From positions 2,790,001 to 2,854,000 of the forward strand of contig NZ_OY781063.1 in assembly GCF_963676285.1 (NCBI RefSeq): a DNA stretch of 64,000 nucleotides, written 5' to 3'. The notes under the pieces are model-generated. The model had not been told where the DNA came from, ran no database searches, and worked only from the letters and a program-made list of their open reading frames with translations. The DNA comes from an uncultured Sphaerochaeta sp. (lineage in GTDB: Bacteria > Spirochaetota > Spirochaetia > Sphaerochaetales > Sphaerochaetaceae). The position numbers were made by a program, and so were the translations under genes. Positions 33,893 to 41,505 of this stretch are shown piece after piece. Every line of letters begins with the position of its first letter. The stretch's first letter is position 1.

Positions 33893-35602
33893 CTATGCAG
33901 TCACCTTGTTGCGCTTGATCTTTTTGGTACTTGTCATGTCCATCGGCTCATTGGTAATCGTGAGCTTGGTAATTTTCTTATACCCTGAAACACGTTGATT
34001 GACTTCCTTGATTACCCGCTCAAGATCCTCCTGCATGGAAAAAGTATGCTCCTTGTAGTAGTCAGCATTGGGGTAAATCACCGCCTCGATCAACTCGCTG
34101 GGTATGTTTTTCTTTTCTTGGTATCCACGGATGAGTATCTGCTCCACCTGGTTGTATAGTTGGAAGAGATCCTCAATCTCCTCAGGATAAACATTCTTGC
34201 CACCTTCGGTGACAATGATGTTTTTTGCCCTGCCCTTGAGATAGAGGTAGTTTTCCTTGTCGAGGTATCCAAGGTCACCTGTCTTCAGGTAGCCTTCTTC
34301 ATCAAATAATTCAGCGGTATGGACCGGGTCGTTGTAATAACCTTGGGTGATGTTTGGGCCCTTGACCCGGATTTCTCCTACCCCGTTTTCATCAGGTTCT
34401 GCGATTTTCATCTCCACCAAGGGGAAAACCATACCAACGGATTCAACTTTGAAGTGGCTGATTGGGTTGAGTGTAAGGATTGGACTCGTTTCGGTAAGCC
34501 CATAGCCTTGGATGAAATCGAGGCCAAGCTGTTGATACTGCTTGAAGACCTTTGGAGCAAGCGGGCCAGCACCACAGATAAGGAAATTATTCCGATCCAA
34601 ACCAATCTTACTGAGCAATAGTTTATTGAAGGTTTTCCTGAAGGGATTCCAATGCAAATGTTTCTTGGTGAATCCATTGATAACCATCATTGTATGTACC
34701 AAGGTATTGACCAATAATCCTTTTTTCTTGACCTGCTTCATAATTCCTGCAAGCAGTTTGTTGTATAGGAGCGGTATTCCCATAAAAATGGTAACCTTGC
34801 CTTCTCTTAGGTCATTGATCATTTTGCTTACCACAATATCCTGCCCAAAGACACATTCTGCTCCATGTTTGATGGATTCGAGAAGTACTGCTGTACAGCA
34901 ATAGCTGTGATGCAGTGGAAGGAGTGCATACAACACATCAGTTTCATCCAGGCTGAGGAATGTTCCATCACATGCCTGGTAGAGGTCGCTTACAATGTTT
35001 GCGTGTGTCAGCATGGCTCCTTTCTCATTGCCTGTGGTGCCACTGGTAAAAAGAATGGAAGCAATGTCATGTTCTGAGCTCGGTATACGGTTATACGTTT
35101 TCTTCGACTGCAGAGTGGAAATGCTTGGAAATGTTTTGCTCTCACCCAGGAGCGTTGCTTTCCCCTTCAACTCCTTGAACCATTCTTTCTGTGTGTCGAG
35201 TGATTCAAGAACATTCTTGTCAGCAAAAATAAAAGAGGCCTTCACAAAACTGCTGAGTGTTTCAACACGGTCAGTATTCATCTGGTTGTCCAGGGGAACA
35301 ACGATTGCACCTGCATGAAGGGTTGCCAGATAGGCAATAGCCCAAGCAGGACTGTTTTTCCCGTTGATAACTATATGATCACCTTTTACTATGCCACATT
35401 GCTGTAGATACGAACTGACTCGAGTGACTTCTTGGAGAATTTCAGAGAATGAAAGGGTTTTCCTGTCGGGGTTGAAAACAGTGAATCCGTTTCGCCCTCC
35501 AAACTTCTGTTCTGTAATCAGCAATAGGTCAATGATAGTCGGCCACTGTCCTTCGAACAGCACACCGCGATATTGGTCAAGGTCATCCCAGGAATGTTTC
35601 AT
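33893..35602 (-). CDS. Long-chain acyl-CoA synthetase/AMP-binding ligase
   Basis: A 569-residue ANL-superfamily adenylating enzyme. The P-loop SILFTSGTTGNEKGAMLTHA (about 178-197) is intact, followed by GYGLTETSPILTLNPI (A5 motif), YLKTGDLGYLDKENYLYLKGRAK (A7-A8) and a terminal Lys in TSTKKIKRNKV. It activates fatty or aryl acids with ATP and CoA. It is first in a minus-strand unit with mtaD (23 bp) and mtnA. No link to MTA metabolism is obvious, so co-transcription may be incidental. A GGAG lies 11 bases before the ATG. Confidence 0.9.
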   Translation of the reverse strand: MKHSWDDLDQYRGVLFEGQWPTIIDLLLITEQKFGGRNGFTVFNPDRKTLSFSEILQEVTRVSSYLQQCGIVKGDHIVINGKNSPAWAIAYLATLHAGAIVVPLDNQMNTDRVETLSSFVKASFIFADKNVLESLDTQKEWFKELKGKATLLGESKTFPSISTLQSKKTYNRIPSSEHDIASILFTSGTTGNEKGAMLTHANIVSDLYQACDGTFLSLDETDVLYALLPLHHSYCCTAVLLESIKHGAECVFGQDIVVSKMINDLREGKVTIFMGIPLLYNKLLAGIMKQVKKKGLLVNTLVHTMMVINGFTKKHLHWNPFRKTFNKLLLSKIGLDRNNFLICGAGPLAPKVFKQYQQLGLDFIQGYGLTETSPILTLNPISHFKVESVGMVFPLVEMKIAEPDENGVGEIRVKGPNITQGYYNDPVHTAELFDEEGYLKTGDLGYLDKENYLYLKGRAKNIIVTEGGKNVYPEEIEDLFQLYNQVEQILIRGYQEKKNIPSELIEAVIYPNADYYKEHTFSMQEDLERVIKEVNQRVSGYKKITKLTITNEPMDMTSTKKIKRNKVTA

Positions 35603-35674
35603 GATAGGGAAATCTCCAAAAGAAATGCGAATGATAGAAATCTACTAGATACAGTTCATATGAATCTATCGATT

Positions 35675-35703
35675 ATTCTCACAGAAAGGTCTCTATTTGT
35701 CAA
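35675..35703 (-). promoter_or_regulatory. Probable promoter of the acyl-CoA ligase operon
   Basis: On the minus strand, a perfect -35 TTGACA (35698-35703) and a -10-like GAGAAT (35675-35680) are 17 bp apart. The 10-bp palindrome TTCATATGAA (about 35657-35666) lies just downstream and could be an operator. The rest of the 153-bp gap up to the HAD gene shows no gene. Confidence 0.5.
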
Positions 35704-35755
35704 GAAAAGCCTAAATTGTTTGAGAGGAAATGATTGTATTCTTAGTTAAAACGTA

Positions 35756-36517
35756 CTATTGGGCAGGGAATAGTCTCTTATCAGTGTCTAGGAAAGATAT
35801 ATCCTCATACACAACATCGCTCAGTCTTTCCAGCCTTCTCCTGTCATTGCTTCCGGTGAGAACTGCTATGCGATAGCCTGACTGAGCCCGTTTTGCAAAC
35901 AGCATATCAGTGAAAGTATCTCCTACCATTGCCACCTGGGAGGGATTGATTCCTGCCTGTGTGCAGAATGCATTGAAGGCTTCACTGTGGGGTTTTCTGC
36001 GATAGTTGCTGTCCCTACTGGCTATAAAATCCACCATTTTTTCCAAGCCCATCAAGGAAAGAAACAGGTTGGTTGAGGAAGCATTGTCACTGGTTATAAC
36101 ACCAATGTGATATCCCTCTTCCTTCAATCGTCTGAACAAGCGTTGTTGGACAGAGAAATCCATCTGCTTGAGTTTTTCGTTAAGCAGGACTTCACTGTGC
36201 TTGACACTTCTATTATACCCTTTGATTGCCTTTATTGCGTTTACACGATATCGGATGCAATAGAGCAGGAATCTTCTGAGAATTTGGACCCTGCGATGAG
36301 TGAACACCAAGCCACGGGGAATGCACTGCCCCTTTTCGTCGATGCCCATAAGGCTCAACATTGCCTGTTTGGCAGTCTGATGATGCTGCTTCCCCATTGA
36401 GTTGAAGGTAAGGGCGATACCCTCCTTGAGGATAGTCTCCCAGACCTGGGCGTAGTCAAACAGCGTCCCATCCTTGTCAAAAATGATTCCCTTGAGTTTC
36501 TCAACCTTTTGTGCCAT
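35756..36517 (-). CDS. HAD-superfamily hydrolase (phosphoglycolate phosphatase-like)
   Basis: A 253-residue HAD phosphatase. Motif I is IIFDKDGTLFD (about 12-22, nucleophile Asp), motif II Thr/Ser sits in VITSDNASS (about 137-145), motif III Lys in SNYRRKPHS, and motif IV in VGDTFTDMLFAKRA (about 197-210). A helical cap domain lies between motifs I and II. The substrate is not predictable. It is divergent from the uracil-DNA glycosylase gene, with only about 49 bp between the starts, so they probably share a promoter region. Confidence 0.9.
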   Translation of the reverse strand: MAQKVEKLKGIIFDKDGTLFDYAQVWETILKEGIALTFNSMGKQHHQTAKQAMLSLMGIDEKGQCIPRGLVFTHRRVQILRRFLLYCIRYRVNAIKAIKGYNRSVKHSEVLLNEKLKQMDFSVQQRLFRRLKEEGYHIGVITSDNASSTNLFLSLMGLEKMVDFIASRDSNYRRKPHSEAFNAFCTQAGINPSQVAMVGDTFTDMLFAKRAQSGYRIAVLTGSNDRRRLERLSDVVYEDISFLDTDKRLFPAQ

Positions 36518-36566
36518 GTTGGGGTATCATACGGTACAAACCGGCTTTTGTGCTAGGGGGACAGTG

Positions 36567-37304
36567 GTGGAGAATTACTCACAAGAAATAGTACAACGGA
36601 CAAAACTGTTTGCTTGGCAGGTTGAGCAATTGCGATTCAGTGGAGATTTTTACATCTATAATCCATTGCAATATGCTTGGAACATGCATGAAGCCTATCT
36701 AAAGACCTATCTCTCTCATCCTGTACAGGCCCTAATGCTGGGGATGAATCCCGGTCCTTTCGGTATGGCACAAAATGGTATCCCTTTTGGTGAAGTGGGT
36801 GCAGTGAAGCAGTTTCTCAAGCTCGATGAACCTATAGAAAAACCCTCTATCGAGCATCCATCACGTCCGGTGCTTGGATTGTCTATGCAGCGAAGTGAGG
36901 TCAGCGGAAAGCGCTTGTGGGCATTGATGGAAGAACACTATACAAGCGCTGATGTATTTTCAAAGGAAATAGCCATCGTCAATTATTGTCCGTTGGCCTT
37001 CATGGAACGATCCAAATTCGCTAAGAATATTACTCCTGACAAGCTTCCTAAAGTAGAGAGGATGGCTCTTGAGGCGATCTGTGACCGGTATCTCTTGGAC
37101 CTTATTACTTTATTGGAACCGACCTATCTTATAGGAGTAGGAAAGTACGCCTTGAAAAAGTTGCAGCAGGTGGTTTTGCCCGATAGTGAATATATACTAG
37201 GGTCCATCATTCACCCCAGTCCAGCCAACCCTCAAGCAAACAGGAATTGGAAAGAGAAAACCCAAGAACAACTCATTGCCCTTGGCCTCTGGAAAGATGC
37301 ATAA
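36567..37304 (+). CDS. SMUG1-type uracil-DNA glycosylase
   Basis: A 245-residue base-excision repair enzyme removing uracil (and often hydroxymethyluracil) from DNA. The active-site motif LGMNPGPFGMAQNGIPFGEV is near residues 60-79, and the second motif IIHPSPANPQANRNW (His-Pro-Ser) near 213-227. SMUG1 is mainly a vertebrate enzyme with scattered bacterial homologs. The frame is open back to 36474, but that stretch overlaps the divergent HAD gene. GTG 36567, with AGGGGG six bases upstream, is the best start. Confidence 0.9.
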   Translation: MENYSQEIVQRTKLFAWQVEQLRFSGDFYIYNPLQYAWNMHEAYLKTYLSHPVQALMLGMNPGPFGMAQNGIPFGEVGAVKQFLKLDEPIEKPSIEHPSRPVLGLSMQRSEVSGKRLWALMEEHYTSADVFSKEIAIVNYCPLAFMERSKFAKNITPDKLPKVERMALEAICDRYLLDLITLLEPTYLIGVGKYALKKLQQVVLPDSEYILGSIIHPSPANPQANRNWKEKTQEQLIALGLWKDA

Positions 37305-37409
37305 GCTTGTATTCTAGATTTGTTTTGTATCCTAGGTGAATATGTCACTTTTAGAAATGTAATTCCCGAAAAAAAGGGCTCTAAGCTTACAATTATGAAA
37401 AAATCTTAC

Positions 37410-37438
37410 TAGACAATCAACATTGGCTTTGATACTCT
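37410..37438 (+). promoter_or_regulatory. Possible promoter of ispE, implying a very short or absent leader
   Basis: TAGACA (37410-37415) and TACTCT (37433-37438) are 17 bp apart. The predicted start of transcription falls at the ispE ATG (37446), and no properly spaced ribosome-binding site precedes that ATG. Upstream, 37305-37409 is AT-rich and holds no gene. Confidence 0.4.
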
Positions 37439-37445
37439 GTAGGAC

Positions 37446-38336
37446 ATGGATACCAGACTTGTGCGTCCTGCTTTTGCCAAGGTTAATCTACATCTGGCCG
37501 TTGGCCAACCGTTTCAAGATGGGTATCATCCCATCCGTTCCTTATTTGCCTTGGTGAATCTTGCCGATGATGTATCCATCACGGTAAAGGGGAAGAGCAA
37601 TTTCAAGGTAGAAGTAACTGGATTGGAAGCGTTTCAACTTGATGGAGAGGATACTATGACCAAGGCTGCCCGCCTATGGTGTGAGCGATCAGGTTTATCC
37701 CTCTCTTTACAGATAGATTGCAAGAAACGTATTCCCTCTCAGGCTGGTTTGGGTGGTGGTTCAAGTGATGCTGCTTCTGTGTTGCTTCTGTTGCAGGAAT
37801 ATGCTGGAGAAGCTGCTCTTGACGAGAAATCCCTAGCTGATATCGCATTGCAAGTTGGAAGTGATGTTCCCTTCTTCCTTTCTTCTCAAAGCTGCGCAAT
37901 CGTGACTGGTAGGGGAGAAGTGATCACACCTATACAGCAGAGGGATTTGGCGTTGTGTTTGGTGATGCCGTCCTCCTTTGCTACATCTACGTCATCTGCC
38001 TACGCCAGGCTAGACGAGGTTCGCAGCGGTAGTCTGGTCACATTGGGGCCTACAGGTGAGGAGATTGAAGAAGTTTTCAAGAAATCACCTGCGGTATGGA
38101 AAAGTTTGTTGTATAATGATTTTCAACAAGGTGTGGAGCACCAAGACTTCTATGGCCAACTCGGACAGCTAAGCGGTACTAGCCATGGATATTGTAGTCT
38201 TACAGGCAGCGGTGCTTGTTGGTTTTTCGTCAGTGATGATACGAAACAAGTACAGGCTGTTTACGATGAGATACAGGCGCGGTTTGGGGCTGGAGTAATG
38301 AGCTGGAAAACCGGTTTAGTTATGAAAATAAGATAA
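37446..38336 (+). CDS. ispE: 4-diphosphocytidyl-2-C-methyl-D-erythritol kinase
   Basis: A 296-residue GHMP kinase of the non-mevalonate isoprenoid pathway. The N-terminal AFAKVNLHLAVG (about 9-20) carries the catalytic Lys, the ATP-binding glycine loop is AGLGGGSSDAASVLLLL (about 99-115), and the C-terminal LTGSGACWFF forms motif 3. Length is normal. spoVG follows closely, a conserved ispE-spoVG pairing, so an ispE-spoVG transcript reading toward the tRNA-Gln region is likely. Confidence 0.96.
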   Translation: MDTRLVRPAFAKVNLHLAVGQPFQDGYHPIRSLFALVNLADDVSITVKGKSNFKVEVTGLEAFQLDGEDTMTKAARLWCERSGLSLSLQIDCKKRIPSQAGLGGGSSDAASVLLLLQEYAGEAALDEKSLADIALQVGSDVPFFLSSQSCAIVTGRGEVITPIQQRDLALCLVMPSSFATSTSSAYARLDEVRSGSLVTLGPTGEEIEEVFKKSPAVWKSLLYNDFQQGVEHQDFYGQLGQLSGTSHGYCSLTGSGACWFFVSDDTKQVQAVYDEIQARFGAGVMSWKTGLVMKIR

Positions 38337-38355
38337 AGGTTGTTTGGAGGTTCTT

Positions 38356-38649
38356 GTGGACATTTCAGAGGTTCGAGTACGAAAAGTCAGTCAAGCAGGT
38401 AAATTGAAGGCTTATGTGACCGTAACGTTTGACAATCAATTTGTGGTGCACAATATCAAGATTATAGAGGGCAGGGAAGGAGACTTCATTGCCATGCCGA
38501 GCAGGCAGTTGGCCAATGGGGAATTCAAGGATGTAGCCCATCCGATCAGCAGCGATTTCAGAGATCATTTGCAGCAAGTGGTAATGGATGCATATGACTC
38601 TGAGGAAGCACAGGAAGCTCCCCAGGAAACAGAAAAAAAGGAATTATAG
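38356..38649 (+). CDS. spoVG: SpoVG family RNA/DNA-binding regulator
   Basis: A 97-residue SpoVG protein. It opens with DISEVRVRKVSQAGKLKAYV, and the conserved middle IIEGREGDFIAMPSR plus DVAHPISSDFRD are near-canonical. In spirochaetes and Firmicutes SpoVG binds nucleic acid and tunes gene expression; no sporulation is implied. GTG 38356 is chosen because GGAGG ends five bases before it. A TTG twelve bases upstream overlaps that site. The acidic C-terminal tail is variable in this family. Confidence 0.94.
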   Translation: MDISEVRVRKVSQAGKLKAYVTVTFDNQFVVHNIKIIEGREGDFIAMPSRQLANGEFKDVAHPISSDFRDHLQQVVMDAYDSEEAQEAPQETEKKEL

Positions 38650-38675
38650 CAATTCGCTGGACAAACTTGGGAATA

Positions 38676-38684
38676 TGGTATACT
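38676..38684 (+). promoter_or_regulatory. Extended -10 promoter of tRNA-Gln
   Basis: TGGTATACT fits an extended -10 (TGn plus TATACT), with a -35-like TGGACA at 38658-38663 (15-bp spacer). The tRNA begins 15 bases downstream. Confidence 0.55.
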
Positions 38685-38698
38685 GTCATTTCCGTTGT

Positions 38699-38770
38699 TG
38701 GGAAGTCGCCAAGCGGTTAAGGCTCTGGTTTTTGGTGCCGGCATCGGGGGTTCGAATCCCTCCTTCCCAG
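38699..38770 (+). tRNA. tRNA-Gln (anticodon TTG)
   Basis: A cloverleaf can be drawn: acceptor TGGGAAG/CTTCCCA with G discriminator, D-arm GCCAAGCGGTTAAGGC, anticodon stem CTGGT/GCCGG around loop TTTTGGT (anticodon TTG), and T-arm with TTCGAAT. CCA is not encoded. It has its own promoter and terminator. With glnS at the window's end it supports direct glutaminylation. Confidence 0.95.
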
Positions 38771-38773
38771 TAG

Positions 38774-38808
38774 TGAGCAGTCCTGTTTTTTGGGCTGCTC
38801 ATTTTGTT
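38774..38808 (+). terminator. Rho-independent terminator of tRNA-Gln
   Basis: The 10-bp stem TGAGCAGTCC/GGGCTGCTCA (one G-U pair) with an 8-base T-rich loop is followed by TTTTGTTT. Confidence 0.88.
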
Positions 38809-38940
38809 TGCGTGGAGTACTTGTGTTGGTACGCCAAAACATTCTATACTCCCACATTAGTGGTATTCTAAATATCCAAATGTTATGGTAATTGGGCATC
38901 ATATAGTTACGATGCGCCAATGAGAGTACAAGGAGTATGT

Positions 38941-39555
38941 ATGTCTGACATCAACAGAAGCTTGAAAGCTAAACCAAGAACCGAAGATTTCGGTAGTGCC
39001 GGCGCTCGTCGCCTGCTTCGTGGCGGCCAGATCCCTGCCGTTATCTATGGCAAGAAGGATCCTGTGCACATTGCCCTTGATGCCCGTGAATTCACCAACA
39101 AGATGCGTCACTTCTCAGAGACGGCATTGCTGAAGATTGCTGTAGGTAGAAAGCACTATGAAGTATTGTTGAAGGATTATCAGGAAGACCTGATGCGCGG
39201 AGAGATCAAGCACGTTGACTTCTATGAGGTTACTCGTGGTCAAGCCCTTCGCACCTTGGTCGCTGTTGTTCTCAAGGGAAGCCCCATTGGGACCCGAGAG
39301 GGTGGAGTCCTTGACCAGGTTCTCCATGAAATTGAGATTGAGTGTCTGCCAAAAGATCTTCCCGATTCAATTGAAGCTGATGTAAGCCACTTGGAGATCA
39401 ACCAGGCATTGCACTTGAGCGACATGACGTTCCCAGAAACCATCAAGGTTCTTGAAGACATGTCCAGGACTGTTGCTTCCGTCAAGGGAGTAAAGGCTGA
39501 GGTTGTCGAAACTGCTGAGGAAGAAGAAGCAGAACTTGTTTCCGAGGAAGAGTAG
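38941..39555 (+). CDS. rplY: 50S ribosomal protein L25/general stress protein CTC
   Basis: A 204-residue bL25 of the two-domain CTC/TL5 type that binds 5S rRNA. The N-terminal L25 domain includes RRLLRGGQIPAVIYGKK. The C-terminal TL5 beta domain (about 95-185) includes VLKGSPIGTREGGVL and ECLPKDLPDSIEADVS. The tail is acidic. ATG 38941 follows AAGGAG; the open frame to 38920 has no support. pth follows after 8 bp, the usual ctc-pth pair. Confidence 0.96.
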   Translation: MSDINRSLKAKPRTEDFGSAGARRLLRGGQIPAVIYGKKDPVHIALDAREFTNKMRHFSETALLKIAVGRKHYEVLLKDYQEDLMRGEIKHVDFYEVTRGQALRTLVAVVLKGSPIGTREGGVLDQVLHEIEIECLPKDLPDSIEADVSHLEINQALHLSDMTFPETIKVLEDMSRTVASVKGVKAEVVETAEEEEAELVSEEE

Positions 39556-39563
39556 GGGTAACA

Positions 39564-40115
39564 ATGCAGTTGATTCTTGGTCTGGGTAATCCCGGTTCCA
39601 AGTATGCAAACTCCCGCCACAATGTCGGATTCGATGCAGTGGAAGCTTGTGCAGCGTTTTTTCAGGTTCGCCTGAGAAAACGCTGTTTTCGTCTTTATAG
39701 ACAAGCAAAAGTGGGGAGTTCTGTATCCTTGGTTGAACCACTAACCTATATGAATAAGAGTGGGGAAGTCATGCGTTACTTCCCTGATGTGAAAGCAGAA
39801 GAAATTGTGGTAGTCTGTGATCAGATGGACCTCCCTCCTGGATTGATCAGAATCCGAAGGGGTGGGAGCAGTGCTGGTCATAACGGCCTCAAGAGTCTTA
39901 TCAGCTCGCTGGGCAGCAGCAACTTCACCCGTATCTATATTGGCATCGGTAGGCCTGATGAAGGGGTGTCGGTGGTGGACCATGTCCTCTCTCGTGATTC
40001 ATCTCTTGCCTTACAGGAAGGAATCATGCTTGCTTCCTCAGCACTGCAGGATCTTATCAGTGGAAAGTCAACGGAGGAGGTAATGCTTGCCTACAATAGA
40101 CGCAATCGTTCCTAA
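39564..40115 (+). CDS. pth: Peptidyl-tRNA hydrolase
   Basis: A 183-residue Pth that frees tRNA from stalled peptidyl-tRNA. LGLGNPGSKYANSRHNVGFDAVE (read with its catalytic His near residue 20) opens the protein. NKSGEVM, VVCDQMDLPPG (Asp near 93) and GGSSAGHNGLKSL follow, all diagnostic. It lies 8 bp after rplY and overlaps the tilS start by 29 bp, so the trio is co-translated. Confidence 0.97.
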   Translation: MQLILGLGNPGSKYANSRHNVGFDAVEACAAFFQVRLRKRCFRLYRQAKVGSSVSLVEPLTYMNKSGEVMRYFPDVKAEEIVVVCDQMDLPPGLIRIRRGGSSAGHNGLKSLISSLGSSNFTRIYIGIGRPDEGVSVVDHVLSRDSSLALQEGIMLASSALQDLISGKSTEEVMLAYNRRNRS

Positions 40116-41505
40116 GACAATCCAAGATTTTTTTTCCTCTCACCACATCCCAGGGGATACGCATATCGCTGTCGCCTTTTCAGGTGGCAGTGACTCTCTT
40201 GCCTTGCTGATCGGGCTCTCGGCCTTGTTGCCGAAAGAGCAGGTTTCTGTCTTTTACGTCAATCATCGGTTGCGTTCAGAACAAGAGCTGTCCCAGGAGT
40301 TGCAGCTTTGTCTTGAGAATTGCCAACGGTTGGGATATGGTCTTGAGGTTCTTGATTTGGGTGGGGGAAGTGTTGAGGCGCGCGCTCAAAGAGATGGGGA
40401 AGGTATTGAAGCTGCTGCACGAAATCTGCGCTATGAGGCTTTGTACGCTGCATGTCGTAACCATGGTTGTACCTATCTTGCTACTGCACACAATGCTGAC
40501 GACCAGATGGAGACCTTGCTGATGCGACTGTTTCAGGCAGCCTCGGTCTCTTCTCTCAAAGGTGCGGCTATCTACACACAGTCTACTGGTAATGCCACAC
40601 TGATCAGACCTTTGCTTACGCTTCCCCATCGTACCCTCAGAGCTTATGTAGAGGCTGAAGGTTTCCAGTGGGCAGAGGATTCAACAAATGACCAAGATGA
40701 CTATCTGCGTAATAAGATACGTCATACCATTAAGCCGCAGATCCTCGCACTCTTTCCAAACGCCTACGATGCAGTTTCAATCATGTCTAGGCGCTTTTCC
40801 GATATTGCTGGGGTATTGCAGAATTTGGAAGATGAGGCTCTCTCATGTGTGAACATACTCACGAGTGAGGTCCGCTTTACCCTAGATTGGTATCACGGTG
40901 TGATGCCACAGATGCGCGAGAGATTGTTGTATCGCCTGTACGCAGAGGTCTGCACTTCTGAGACACAACGTATTCGACAGGCTATGATTGCACGGTTGCA
41001 GGAACACCTTGATGCCAGTACACTCTCCAGCCGTTTACATATTGAGGCTGGAAGCAGCAGTGTGCTGATTTCTGATGGACAGGTTATTTGGAGCCGTGTC
41101 GCTCAGGACCCCCATTTTCTGTTTCCCTTGATGCATCCTGGTAATGAACAAGAGATTTTGCTGCCTGGGCAAATAGTGTTTCGTATCGATACGCTACAAG
41201 GAGAAACAGATACAAGATTGCTGAGGATTGATGCAGATGCTCTTGATCATGCGGTTATACGCTCAGCTGAAGATGGTGATTGGATTGATCTGGAAGCTGG
41301 TAGGGTTTCTATAGCCAAGTTGCTCTCCTCGTACCGTATTCCCAAGAGCAAACATCCAACGGTTCCTCTCTTGTACGACCGTAGTGGTGTTGTAGCGGTT
41401 TTTGCACGTATGTATGGTGGTAGGGACCGGTTGGCACGCCGTTTCAAGGCTCCCCTTGCCCGAAGATTGACAAATATATATAGTAGTAGAATAAAGGAAC
41501 AATGA
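40087..41505 (+). CDS. tilS: tRNA(Ile)-lysidine synthetase
   Basis: A 472-residue enzyme that converts C34 of tRNA-Ile(CAU) to lysidine so that it reads AUA. The PP-loop VAFSGGSDSLALL is near residues 27-39. The N-terminal domain continues with YVNHRLR, EAAARNLRYEALY and ATAHNADDQMETLLMRL, and the C-terminal TilS domain has SIAKLLSSYRIPKSKH. TTG 40087 is the start, with GGAGG six bases upstream inside the end of pth. Its TGA overlaps the ftsH start as ATGA. Confidence 0.95.
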   Translation: MPTIDAIVPKTIQDFFSSHHIPGDTHIAVAFSGGSDSLALLIGLSALLPKEQVSVFYVNHRLRSEQELSQELQLCLENCQRLGYGLEVLDLGGGSVEARAQRDGEGIEAAARNLRYEALYAACRNHGCTYLATAHNADDQMETLLMRLFQAASVSSLKGAAIYTQSTGNATLIRPLLTLPHRTLRAYVEAEGFQWAEDSTNDQDDYLRNKIRHTIKPQILALFPNAYDAVSIMSRRFSDIAGVLQNLEDEALSCVNILTSEVRFTLDWYHGVMPQMRERLLYRLYAEVCTSETQRIRQAMIARLQEHLDASTLSSRLHIEAGSSSVLISDGQVIWSRVAQDPHFLFPLMHPGNEQEILLPGQIVFRIDTLQGETDTRLLRIDADALDHAVIRSAEDGDWIDLEAGRVSIAKLLSSYRIPKSKHPTVPLLYDRSGVVAVFARMYGGRDRLARRFKAPLARRLTNIYSSRIKEQ

